17,222 nt of DNA, from assembly GCA_000432915.1 (NCBI GenBank), contig HF995215.1, positions 1 through 17,222 on the forward strand. The letters are read 5' to 3'. The notes beneath the pieces were generated by a model. That model was given only the letters and a program-made list of their open reading frames with translations, made no database searches and had not been told where the DNA came from. A program made the translations under genes and the position numbers. This DNA is from Firmicutes bacterium CAG:194. GTDB taxonomy: Bacteria; Bacillota; Clostridia; Lachnospirales; Lachnospiraceae. This document shows, in pieces, positions 8,382-15,328 of the stretch (position 1 is its first letter; each line of letters begins with the position of its first letter).

Positions 8382-8413
8382 TTATACTTTCGTTATGGCA
8401 TTTTTGCAATATA
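8363..8413. repeat. Pair of 11-bp direct repeats (TTTGCAATATA)
   Basis: The 11-mer TTTGCAATATA occurs at 8363-8373 and again at 8403-8413, exactly 40 bp apart, about four helical turns. One copy lies in the spacer of the candidate AI-2E promoter and the other just upstream of it. They could be binding sites for a regulator, but the sequence is AT-rich and chance is possible. Confidence 0.4.
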
Positions 8414-8472
8414 GAAGCGGTAAAGAAGTACCGGGCGTTTATTTGTTGCTTAACAAGGATTGGAGAATAATC

Positions 8473-8502
8473 GAATAATCCTGCATGTTTTTCCACATAC
8501 TA
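8473..8502 (+). promoter_or_regulatory. Sigma-G-type sporulation promoter of spoVT
   Basis: GAATA (8473-8477) and CATACTA (8496-8502) are separated by 18 bp. This fits the known forespore sigma-G consensus (GHATR, N18, CATNHTA) at every defined position. The predicted start near 8509 gives a leader of about 67 nt before the spoVT start. In Bacillus subtilis spoVT is known to be transcribed by sigma-G, so position and identity agree. Confidence 0.7.
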
Positions 8503-8575
8503 ACTCCAAATCTAATATATAGCAAAAAGAGTGGTGAAGCGCTCTGGCTAAAATAGGAAATTGGAGGAAAAGGTA

Positions 8576-9121
8576 TTGAAAGCGACAGGTATAGTACGAA
8601 GAATAGATGATCTGGGGCGCATTGTCATTCCAAAGGAGATCCGCAGGACTTTGCGGATCCGCGAAAGTGACCCGTTGGAAATTTTTACTGATCGCGAAGG
8701 CGAGATCATTCTGAAAAAATATTCACCGATCGGTGAAATGACAGCGTTTGCCAAACAGTATGCGGAAAGTCTTGCGCAGGTGTCCGGCAAGATCGCACTC
8801 ATTGCAGACAGAGATCAGTTTATTGCTGCAGCGGGCGGGTTGAAAAATCTGCTTGGGAAATCGATCAGCCATAGGATGGAAGAAAAGCTGAATGACAGGG
8901 AGATCCTGCTTCTGTCAAAAGCGGATAAGAACTTTGTTGAGATTGCCAATGAACCGTTACCGGATCTTACACAGTATGTGTCCGCCCCAATCCTGGCAGA
9001 AGGGGATGTGATCGGTGCTGTCATTCTTGCCACAAACAATGAGAAGGAAAAACTTGGTGAAGTAGAAAAGAAGCTCGTATTGTCCGCCGCAGGTTTTCTG
9101 GGCAGACAGATGGAACAGTAG
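8576..9121 (+). CDS. spoVT: Stage V sporulation protein T (SpoVT)
   Basis: A 181-residue forespore transcription factor that adjusts sigma-G-dependent genes late in sporulation. The N-terminal AbrB-like swapped-hairpin DNA-binding domain (KATGIVRRIDDLGRIVIPK onward, about 2-50) is followed by a GAF-like C-terminal domain that starts near FAKQYAESL and ends in AAGFLGRQMEQ, as in the Bacillus protein (178 residues). The start is TTG at 8576 rather than 8561: GGAGGAAA at 8563-8570 is spaced correctly, and the protein then begins as known homologues do. It has its own promoter upstream and a terminator 20 bp after the stop, so it is monocistronic. Its presence argues that the host forms endospores. 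Confidence 0.96.
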   Translation: MKATGIVRRIDDLGRIVIPKEIRRTLRIRESDPLEIFTDREGEIILKKYSPIGEMTAFAKQYAESLAQVSGKIALIADRDQFIAAAGGLKNLLGKSISHRMEEKLNDREILLLSKADKNFVEIANEPLPDLTQYVSAPILAEGDVIGAVILATNNEKEKLGEVEKKLVLSAAGFLGRQMEQ

Positions 9122-9141
9122 AGGCGGATGGAATGAGAAAG

Positions 9142-9170
9142 TCCCCGGTGCTTTGCACCGGGGATTTTGT
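9142..9170 (+). terminator. Intrinsic terminator after spoVT
   Basis: A perfect 10-bp GC-rich stem (TCCCCGGTGC at 9142-9151 with 9155-9164, TTT loop) is followed by TTTTGT. It lies 20 bp after the spoVT stop and 15 bp beyond the stop of the convergent nuclease gene, so it may serve both, though only the + side has a clear T-run. Confidence 0.92.
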
Positions 9171-9178
9171 ATGTCATG

Positions 9179-10399
9179 TTATGGTTTGCAAATTCCGCAA
9201 GGACTGTAGCCTTGTGCAATGATATCCTCTCTGGAGGCAGAGGAGGGAAGCTTGTTCCATTCATTCATTTGTGAAACGCCTCTGCAATCAGGATAGTGAA
9301 ACTTTTTCGTATTTGTATTCAATATATAACGGGTGGTAGATGGGGTAACATTTGTATTCGGATCCGTTGGCGATACAGATGGCTGTGACGGAGTATAGGA
9401 AGGAGCCGGCGTGGGAGATGTATGATCTCCGGAATCTGATGCCCTTTGGACAATGACTTTAATGGTCTTCCGAATCTTTTTCGGTTTGTAGAAATCAGTC
9501 CCTTTTGCATAGATCAGTACTTTAACTTTGTAAGTGCCCGGTTTCGTTCCTTTTTTGACAGTTATCTTTCCATTGCGACTGACAAAAATTTTCTGACTGC
9601 CGGAAGATATGCCATATGTGATCTTACCGGGAGCTTTACAACCTATTTTAAAAGACTGTTTTTTCTTTTTCACCGTTGCAGCATCAAAAGTTTTCGTATA
9701 GGTACCATTTATGATATACTGACTGATCCGCTTATTTCCTTTTGTAACACCGCCCGCGAGATAGTCGATCTTATAGCCGGGTTTTACATTATAGACAAAG
9801 ACATTGAAGCATATACCTTTACCGTTATCCTCTACAGAATATGCCTCCATTTGTACCCCTGAGGCAACCAGATTTTTGGAAAGATACACAGGTGTTACAC
9901 GATAGAGAACATGATGATCTGTTTTCCTGACATAATCTGCCACAAGGTTTTCAAAGGGTAACATGCCGGATTCATTAAAATAGTGTGTTCCGGTGATCAG
10001 ATTCTTTTCATTTGCATTTTCTCCGGCAAGCTGAAAGCCAATCAGATGGCAGCGTTCCCATTTCATGCCGGATCGCCAGCCAGAAGGATGGATTATAAAA
10101 ATATCTTCCCGCGGTGATGTGGGCATAAGCTCTTTGCAAATGTTAGCATAGGCTACACCGCATCTGCCGAGTGAATCCAGATCACTGTAGGTCTCAAATG
10201 CAGTTGTATTCTGCTTTTCTGTTTCTGTGAATGCAGGGATATTATTGTTTATGATCTTATATGGCTGATTGGTGTAAGACTTGATATCCTTTTTGGTGAC
10301 CTGTGCCTGACATTCGTAAGCCTGAGGCATTGCTAATGGCATACAGAAAGTCATGGCAAAGACAAATAAGAAAATACTTAGTTTCTGTTTTAGTTTCAA
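9179..10399 (-). CDS. Secreted EndA-like DNA/RNA non-specific endonuclease with C-terminal Cys/His module
   Basis: A 406-residue exported protein. A signal peptide (charged MKLKQK, hydrophobic core, likely cleavage near residue 32) leads into a nuclease domain at about 65-220 related to streptococcal EndA: LDSLGRCGVAYA (74-85), the catalytic-type RCHLIGFQLAGENANEKNLI (116-135) with probable general base His118 and metal ligand Asn133, and LYRVTP (165-170). Residues 245-318 look like an Ig-like beta domain, 320-357 is a Ser/Thr/Pro linker, and 358-406 carries His368, Cys372, Cys401 and Cys404, spaced like a small zinc site. The start is TTG, fixed by AGGGGG 8-9 nt upstream and the signal peptide. 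Likely roles are scavenging or degrading extracellular DNA. No cell-wall sorting signal is visible. Confidence 0.88.
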   Translation of the reverse strand: MKLKQKLSIFLFVFAMTFCMPLAMPQAYECQAQVTKKDIKSYTNQPYKIINNNIPAFTETEKQNTTAFETYSDLDSLGRCGVAYANICKELMPTSPREDIFIIHPSGWRSGMKWERCHLIGFQLAGENANEKNLITGTHYFNESGMLPFENLVADYVRKTDHHVLYRVTPVYLSKNLVASGVQMEAYSVEDNGKGICFNVFVYNVKPGYKIDYLAGGVTKGNKRISQYIINGTYTKTFDAATVKKKKQSFKIGCKAPGKITYGISSGSQKIFVSRNGKITVKKGTKPGTYKVKVLIYAKGTDFYKPKKIRKTIKVIVQRASDSGDHTSPTPAPSYTPSQPSVSPTDPNTNVTPSTTRYILNTNTKKFHYPDCRGVSQMNEWNKLPSSASREDIIAQGYSPCGICKP

Positions 10400-10448
10400 C
10401 TCAAATTCCCCCTTTTAATTATCAATCATGAAAAGTTACTCTTAGCTT

Positions 10449-10477
10449 ATTTTACAACCCGCATTTATATATGGCAA
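10449..10477 (-). promoter_or_regulatory. Promoter of the secreted nuclease gene
   Basis: On the minus strand TTGCCA (10472-10477) and TAAAAT (10449-10454) are 17 bp apart, each matching 5 of 6 consensus bases. Transcription would start near 10442, about 40 nt before the TTG start codon. Confidence 0.6.
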
Positions 10478-10490
10478 GGGGCAAAAACTT

Positions 10491-10519
10491 TTGACATTGA
10501 GCCTGAAATATGGTATTTT
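10491..10519 (+). promoter_or_regulatory. Promoter of the ECF S component transcript
   Basis: A perfect TTGACA (10491-10496), a 17-bp spacer and TATTTT (10514-10519) preceded by TGG (extended -10). It lies back to back with the nuclease promoter, and a start near 10526 implies a leader of roughly 318 nt before the ECF gene. Confidence 0.65.
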
Positions 10520-10843
10520 ACCACTTGAGCGTTATTCGAAAGAAAATGCATCAAGAAGAAAAATATCTTACATATCATATATGAAATATGGAGCAGGCGC
10601 AGTGGAAGAAGGTATTTCCGGTGGAGTCTGTGAAGTAATCAGGATGTTTTCCGTTGTATGCGCGGAGCGTTCCTCATGATAAGAGATGACCTTATGGCAT
10701 CTACTTGCAAGGTAGTGACAATTCTGTTTGGTGTATCTGCCGGGCTTCCCGGACTTTTCCCTATAACACTTATTCCCCAAAATAAAATAATTCTGAAAGG
10801 CAGGGGACAGTAGCCGCTTTATCAGAGAAAAAGGAGATTTGTT
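10520..10843 (+). other. Long untranslated leader of the ECF S component gene
   Basis: About 320 nt between promoter and ATG with no convincing gene. I recognise no riboswitch class: no TPP, FMN, cobalamin, preQ1 or folate core motif was seen. Visible structure includes CTACTT/AAGGTAG (about 10701-10715) and CCGGG/CCCGG (10740-10744 with 10748-10752), the latter followed by ACTTTTCCC, which resembles a weak terminator. AAAAAGGAG before the ATG is the ribosome binding site. Weak open frames on both strands (TTG at 10491 on +, 10568-10780 on -) lack ribosome binding sites. Confidence 0.5.
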
Positions 10844-11455
10844 ATGACACAGAAAAAGAACTTTGACACGAAATTTATGGTGGAGCTTGCATTGATGATC
10901 GCGATTATTATCATCATGTCGCTGACACCGCTTGGCTATATCCGTACACCCGGATTATCCATCACACTTCTGACGGTACCTGTTGCTGTCGGTGCGGTGC
11001 TGCTTGGACCGACCGGTGGTGCGATCTGCGGACTGGCATTTGGTCTGACAAGCTTTTATATGGCACTGACTGGCGAATCCGCATTCTCTTCCATGCTTTT
11101 AAGTATCAGTCCGATTGGAACCGTTGTGACATGTATCCTGCCGCGCGTCCTGGAAGGATGGCTTTCAGGTCTGCTTTTTAAGGCAATGTACAAGGGTGGT
11201 GTATCCAGAAAGTTTTCTTATTTTGCAGCAAGCCTTGCCTGCCCGCTTTTAAATACATTGCTTTTCATGTCTTCTTTATGTATCTTTTTCTACAATACAG
11301 AGTACATTCAGGGCATGGTAAGTACGATGGGGGTAAGCAATCCGTTTTTATTTGTCATCGCATTTGTTGGTATGCAGGGGCTCATTGAAGCGGTGCTCTG
11401 CTTTGTTGTGGCATCTGTAGTCTCACGTGCCCTCTTTGCAGCCCTCAAACGATAA
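10844..11455 (+). CDS. ECF transporter S component
   Basis: A 203-residue membrane protein with about six hydrophobic helices, the substrate-binding subunit of an energy-coupling factor importer. Known family features are the first helix ending in TPLGYIRTPG, the VPVAVGAVLLGPTGGAICGLAFGLTS segment (about 45-70), in which Gly/Pro-rich helix ends are typical of the PF12822 group that includes pantothenate (PanT) subunits, and a short basic C-terminus. It would work with a shared T and ATPase module encoded elsewhere. AAAAAGGAG precedes the ATG. It is followed by a P1 peptidase gene after two hairpins. The vitamin or other ligand is not fixed by sequence; pantothenate-like is a guess. Confidence 0.88.
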   Translation: MTQKKNFDTKFMVELALMIAIIIIMSLTPLGYIRTPGLSITLLTVPVAVGAVLLGPTGGAICGLAFGLTSFYMALTGESAFSSMLLSISPIGTVVTCILPRVLEGWLSGLLFKAMYKGGVSRKFSYFAASLACPLLNTLLFMSSLCIFFYNTEYIQGMVSTMGVSNPFLFVIAFVGMQGLIEAVLCFVVASVVSRALFAALKR

Positions 11456-11458
11456 ATG

Positions 11459-11481
11459 TCATGCATCCGAAGGATGCATGA
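11459..11481 (+). repeat. Perfect hairpin with GAA loop after the ECF gene
   Basis: A 10-bp perfect stem (TCATGCATCC at 11459-11468 with 11472-11481) around a GAA loop, only 3 bp after the ECF stop. It has no T-run of its own and could protect the 3' end of the upstream message or act with the next hairpin. Confidence 0.7.
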
Positions 11482-11486
11482 TGTAG

Positions 11487-11530
11487 CCTCAGCCCATCAC
11501 CGAAGGTGATTATGCATGGGCTGAGGTTCT
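11487..11530 (+). terminator. Two-tier hairpin, probable terminator or attenuator
   Basis: An 11-bp outer stem (CCTCAGCCCAT at 11487-11497 with 11516-11526) encloses a CACC-GAA-GGTG inner hairpin and is followed by TTCTCGTT, a poor T-run. It lies 27 bp before the P1 peptidase start with no visible promoter in between. It may therefore reduce rather than block read-through from the ECF gene. Confidence 0.65.
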
Positions 11531-11557
11531 CGTTAAATGTCAAAGGAGAATCAATTT

Positions 11558-12532
11558 ATGACGGACAACAGGGAAATTCAGGTAACAGACATAAAAGGCA
11601 TTTCCATCGGACATGCCAGTAATCAGGATGCAGGAACAGGCGTGACTGTTCTGTATTTTCCAAATGGTGCAAAGGCAGGCTGTGACATCAGCGGCGGCGG
11701 TCCTGCGTCCAGAGAAACACCACTGACAAGTCCTTTGACAGCAGATAACCCGATCAATGCGATCGTATTGTCAGGCGGTTCCGCCTATGGACTTGCAGCT
11801 TCAGATGGCGTTATGACCTGCCTGGAAGAGCACGGAATCGGATATCCGACAGGACTAGCGCTGGTTCCGCTTGTCTGTCAGTCCTGTATTTATGATCTGG
11901 GCTATAAAAGTGCAAAGATTAGGCCGGATGCAGCGATGGGAAGAGAAGCAACAGAAAATGCACTTGCCGGCTGTGATACAAGAATGGGAAATATTGGAGC
12001 AGGCTGCGGCGCAACGGTAGGCAAGCTGTATGGCATGGGACAGTCCACGAAAGCAGGGCTGGGACTGCATTGTATCCAGATTGGCAGTTTTCAGATCGGA
12101 GCGATCGTTGTTGTAAACGCAGCGGGAGATATTTATGAGGCCGGAACAGGAAAGAGATTGGCAGGGCTTCTGAGTGCAGACAGAAAACAGCCGCTTGACA
12201 GTGTGGCCGAAATGTGCAAATGTCTGGTGCCACACGACCAGTTTACCGGAAACACTACGATTGGGGCAGTCTTTACAAATGCCGCTTTTTCCAAGGCTGA
12301 GCTGAATAAGATTGCAAGTATGACAAGAAATGCATATGCGAGAAGTATCAGTCCCGTTGGAACCATGGCGGACGGCGACAGCATTTATGCAGTTTCTATT
12401 GGCTCAGAAAAGGTTGATATCAACGTCGCCGGAACACTTGCTGCTTCTGTTATGCAGGAAGCAATCAGAAAAGCTGTGGAAAGTGCCCGGATCCCGGAAG
12501 AAGAGTTTGTTGCTGCTGTGCAGAATCTGTAG
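11558..12532 (+). CDS. P1 (DmpA-type, S58) family peptidase
   Basis: A 324-residue member of the DmpA/BapA N-terminal-nucleophile family (L-aminopeptidase, D-esterase/amidase, beta-peptidyl aminopeptidase). Family hallmarks are DIKGISIGHA (11-20), CDISGGGPASRET near 42-54, LSGGSAYGL (71-79), and GNTTIGAVFTNA (231-242), where self-cleavage should free a Thr (233 or 234) as nucleophile of the small subunit. SPVGTMADGDS follows later, as usual. There is no signal peptide. ATG at 11558 is chosen because AAAGGAG (11542-11548) lies 9 nt before it; the ATG at 11537 is upstream of that site. The gene follows an ECF vitamin-type S component, so it may process the imported ligand or an amide precursor of it. 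That link is inference. Confidence 0.9.
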   Translation: MTDNREIQVTDIKGISIGHASNQDAGTGVTVLYFPNGAKAGCDISGGGPASRETPLTSPLTADNPINAIVLSGGSAYGLAASDGVMTCLEEHGIGYPTGLALVPLVCQSCIYDLGYKSAKIRPDAAMGREATENALAGCDTRMGNIGAGCGATVGKLYGMGQSTKAGLGLHCIQIGSFQIGAIVVVNAAGDIYEAGTGKRLAGLLSADRKQPLDSVAEMCKCLVPHDQFTGNTTIGAVFTNAAFSKAELNKIASMTRNAYARSISPVGTMADGDSIYAVSIGSEKVDINVAGTLAASVMQEAIRKAVESARIPEEEFVAAVQNL

Positions 12533-12946
12533 AAGGACGAGAGAGGACATTCTTAACAGTCGGTTATAAGAAATAGATATGGATTTTTAGTGGTTGGCAT
12601 AAAAATTCGCCCGGAAGATAAAAAATGTTGTATATGGACGAAACGAAATTTTCCTGTCGGATAAAACTTCATCCCAAGACGCATCATATATGTTATTTGG
12701 ATGAAAAAACTGAGGAAATGAGACGGGATTTCAGGATATATTTGTTAGTTCAAGAAAAACAACATGAATAATTCATACGAAACCATGAATTATCTGATAA
12801 AAAGACGAAAAACATTTGAACAAGGAAAATTACATTCGCCCTATAAGGACAGATTTGTTCTTATAGGGCGAAAATAATTTACTGGTATTCTAGATTTCGT
12901 CTATATTGAAAGATTGCACCTATTTGGTATGAAAATTAGATAAAAT
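12533..12946. other. Gene-poor interval with a doubtful 48-codon ORF
   Basis: About 414 bp separate the P1 peptidase from the convergent DegV gene. An ATG-to-TAA frame at 12625-12771 encodes 48 residues (begins MLYMDETKFSC, ends VQEKQHE) with only a weak GGAAG upstream. I recognise no family, and it may be a gene relic or chance. An AT-rich 9-bp hairpin (12768-12776 with 12785-12793) covers its stop codon, and a longer hairpin at 12835-12872 is listed separately. No promoter was identified. Confidence 0.5.
12835..12872 (-). terminator. Hairpin terminator downstream of the degV gene
   Basis: A 13-bp perfect stem (12835-12847 with 12860-12872), extended by a G-U and an A-U pair, closes an 8-nt loop. 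On the minus strand it lies 74 bp after the DegV stop and is followed by TGTAATTTTCC, a modest T-run. On the + strand the following bases are A-rich. It most likely ends the MFS-pncB-degV transcript. Confidence 0.65.
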
Positions 12947-13834
12947 CTACTCTTCAAAATATTTCCGGAACTTTCCATTGTCCGCATCAAAGAAGCAGAT
13001 ACCTACAATACCACGGCCTGTGTGTGCACCGATCGCACAGCCGACAGTTGTGATCAGGTAATCCTTCGGACTACATTCCTTATTCAGAAGCTCTTTGACG
13101 AAGCCGAGAGCAGCTTCATCCTCACCGTGACAGACCGCGATCGTCTGCTTTGACGGATCGTAAGCATTTTCCTTCACATATTCAACAAGTGCCTTAAAGG
13201 ACTTTTTCTGCCCACGTACCTTCTGGATCACAGTCAGGGCACCGTTTTTGTCCACGATCAGGATTGGCTTGATATCCAGTGTTTCTCCGATTGTTCCTGA
13301 GAACTTGGATAATCTGCCGCCCTTGATCAGGTAGTTTAAAGTACGGACCGTAAATACGTGATGGATATGATCAATAAAATAATCTGCGGCTTCGATGATT
13401 TCTTCCTTGGAAGCACCCTTTTCCAGCATGGTAACAAGCTTGGAAACAAGGAGCCCGAAACCGATGGATGCACACTTGGAATCAATGATCGTCAGATCAA
13501 AGTCCGGGTAGTTTTCCAGTACGTTGTTTCTGGCAATGTTTGCGGCATTAAAAGTACCGGCGATTCCTGTGGAGAAGCACAGATAAATGACACTGTCGCC
13601 TGCCTCTGCATAAGGTGTAAAGGCATTTTCAAACATTTCCGGATTGATATGATAGGTGCGGACATCACGATTCATGTCATCTAAAATGTCATAAAACTCT
13701 TTTGTCTGGATCGTGGCACCGTCAAAATAGTCAACTTCATCAATAACGACCGGGGTCGGGATCACATGCAGATGATGTGCCTGTATATAATCTTTGGGCA
13801 GATCCGTAGCGGAATCAGTAATAATTTTCAGCAT
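12947..13834 (-). CDS. DegV family fatty-acid-binding protein
   Basis: A 295-residue DegV protein. Relatives bind a long-chain fatty acid between two domains, and FakB members present it to the kinase FakA. Features are the N-terminal KIITDSATDLP (3-13), FSTGIAGTFNAA (87-98), whose Ser/Thr contact the ligand head group, YLIKGGRLSKFSG in the middle, and a C-terminal GAHTGRGIVGICF segment carrying the conserved His. GAAAGAGG precedes the ATG. It is the last gene of the minus-strand operon, 23 bp after pncB. Whether it works as FakB or in another lipid-binding role cannot be said; its link with niacin salvage is unexplained. Confidence 0.93.
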   Translation of the reverse strand: MLKIITDSATDLPKDYIQAHHLHVIPTPVVIDEVDYFDGATIQTKEFYDILDDMNRDVRTYHINPEMFENAFTPYAEAGDSVIYLCFSTGIAGTFNAANIARNNVLENYPDFDLTIIDSKCASIGFGLLVSKLVTMLEKGASKEEIIEAADYFIDHIHHVFTVRTLNYLIKGGRLSKFSGTIGETLDIKPILIVDKNGALTVIQKVRGQKKSFKALVEYVKENAYDPSKQTIAVCHGEDEAALGFVKELLNKECSPKDYLITTVGCAIGAHTGRGIVGICFFDADNGKFRKYFEE

Positions 13835-13857
13835 AGCAGTTACCTCTTTCGTCTTAT

Positions 13858-15312
13858 TTATTCTGCACTCATCTGATCAAGGAGTGAAATCTTGATATCA
13901 TACAGCTTTGCGGAAAGATCCACATATACCTTATGCGGATTGACAAGTCTTCTTGTTTCCGGCCAGAGCGTTTCCAGCTCTTTCTTGCAGTAAGCCTGAA
14001 TATCCATTACCTTTGGAGATTCATAAACACATTCGCCGTTTAAGAAAACCGGAACCATCAGCTCACGCAGCGTATAACTGCCTGCAGGAAGCTTTGTCTT
14101 TTTCCATGGTTCTAACGGATCAAATAAAAGCATTGGCTCATTTTCGTCAAATACTTCATCGGCAAGACAGATGAGATCTGCTTTGATTTTACCACTTTCT
14201 TTTTCATAAATCCGATAAATTTTCTTATTACCGGGATTTGTCACCTTTTCGGTATTTTCGGAAAGCTTGATCTTCGGAATGAAGTTACCGTCTTTTCCCA
14301 TGACAGCTGCCAGTTTGTAAACACCGCCGAAGGACGGGCAGTCCTTGCTTGTGATCAGATGCGTACCAACACCCCAGGAGGTAATGGCTGCACCCTGTAC
14401 CTTCAGGCTGTCGATCAGAAACTCATCCAGATCGTTGGAAGCGGAAATGATCGCATCCGGGAAACCGGCTTCATCCAGCATCTTACGGGCTTTTTTGGAA
14501 AGGTAAGCAAGATCACCGCTGTCGAGACGGATTCCGTATTTGGTAAGCGGAATGCCAGCTTCTTTCATTTCCTGAAAGACGCGGATCGCATTCGGAACGC
14601 CTGATTTTAACGTATCATAGGTATCTACCAGAAGCAGGCAGGCATTTGGATAAATATCCGCATATGCTTTGAAAGCCGTGTATTCGTCCGGGAAGCTCAT
14701 GATCCAGCTATGTGCATGCGTTCCGCTGACCGGAACGTCAAAAAGCTGTCCTGCCAGTACGTTGGAAGTACCGACACAGCCACCGATCATGGCAGCTCTT
14801 GCACCGTAAGTACCTGCATCCGGACCCTGTGCACGGCGAAGCCCGAATTCCATGATTCCGTCTCCTCTGGCTGCGAAGCAGACGCGGGACGTCTTGGTTG
14901 CGATCAGACTCTGGTGGTTGATGATGTTCAGGATGGCAGTTTCTACAAGCTGTGCCTGCATGATCGGTGCAATGACTTTGATCATCGGTTCACGCGGAAA
15001 CATGATGCTGCCTTCCGGAATCGCATAAATATCACCGGTAAATTTAAAATCCTTCAGATAGTCCAGAAAATCCTGCTGGAAAATGCAGAGGCTTGCAAGA
15101 TAATCAATGTCCTGCTGTTCAAATTTCAACTCCTTGATATACTGGATGACCTGCTCAAGACCAGCCATGATGGAATAGCCGCTGTCCATAGGGTTGTTTC
15201 TGAAAAATGCATCAAAGATAACGGTTTCGTTACGATCCTTGTGTTTGAAGTAGCCCTGCATCATCGTCAATTCGTATAAATCGGTCAGAAGGGTCAAATT
15301 TTGTCTGTCCAT
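13858..15312 (-). CDS. pncB: Nicotinate phosphoribosyltransferase
   Basis: A 484-residue enzyme that converts nicotinate and PRPP, with ATP hydrolysis, into nicotinate mononucleotide in the Preiss-Handler NAD salvage pathway. It is the longer Gram-positive form. Visible motifs are LLTDLYELTMMQGYF (8-22), FGLRRAQGPDAGTYGARAA (156-174), GTHAHSW (197-203) with the probable phosphorylated catalytic His201, and IRLDSGD (261-267) for the PRPP phosphate site, followed by SNDLDE and WGVGTHL. GAGGAGAAAT lies just before the ATG. It is 16 bp downstream of an MFS gene and 23 bp upstream of degV, so the three are probably one transcript. A palindrome near the operon promoter may couple it to NAD status. 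Confidence 0.96.
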   Translation of the reverse strand: MDRQNLTLLTDLYELTMMQGYFKHKDRNETVIFDAFFRNNPMDSGYSIMAGLEQVIQYIKELKFEQQDIDYLASLCIFQQDFLDYLKDFKFTGDIYAIPEGSIMFPREPMIKVIAPIMQAQLVETAILNIINHQSLIATKTSRVCFAARGDGIMEFGLRRAQGPDAGTYGARAAMIGGCVGTSNVLAGQLFDVPVSGTHAHSWIMSFPDEYTAFKAYADIYPNACLLLVDTYDTLKSGVPNAIRVFQEMKEAGIPLTKYGIRLDSGDLAYLSKKARKMLDEAGFPDAIISASNDLDEFLIDSLKVQGAAITSWGVGTHLITSKDCPSFGGVYKLAAVMGKDGNFIPKIKLSENTEKVTNPGNKKIYRIYEKESGKIKADLICLADEVFDENEPMLLFDPLEPWKKTKLPAGSYTLRELMVPVFLNGECVYESPKVMDIQAYCKKELETLWPETRRLVNPHKVYVDLSAKLYDIKISLLDQMSAE

Positions 15313-15328
15313 GTTATTTCTCCTCTGT

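Noticed and set aside
8284..8496. 70-codon ORF on - between the AI-2E gene and spoVT
   Set aside because: It overlaps the AI-2E start, covers both promoters, and has no ribosome binding site or family resemblance.
10491..10679. 62-codon ORF on + in the ECF leader
   Set aside because: Its TTG start is the -35 element of the promoter, there is no ribosome binding site, and the protein resembles nothing known.
10568..10780. 70-codon ORF on - in the ECF leader
   Set aside because: Non-ATG start, no ribosome binding site and odd composition. It may reflect a repeat or relic but is not supported as a gene.
11855..12384. Overlapping minus-strand ORFs inside the P1 peptidase gene
   Set aside because: No ribosome binding sites or recognisable domains; the + frame has a full set of family motifs.
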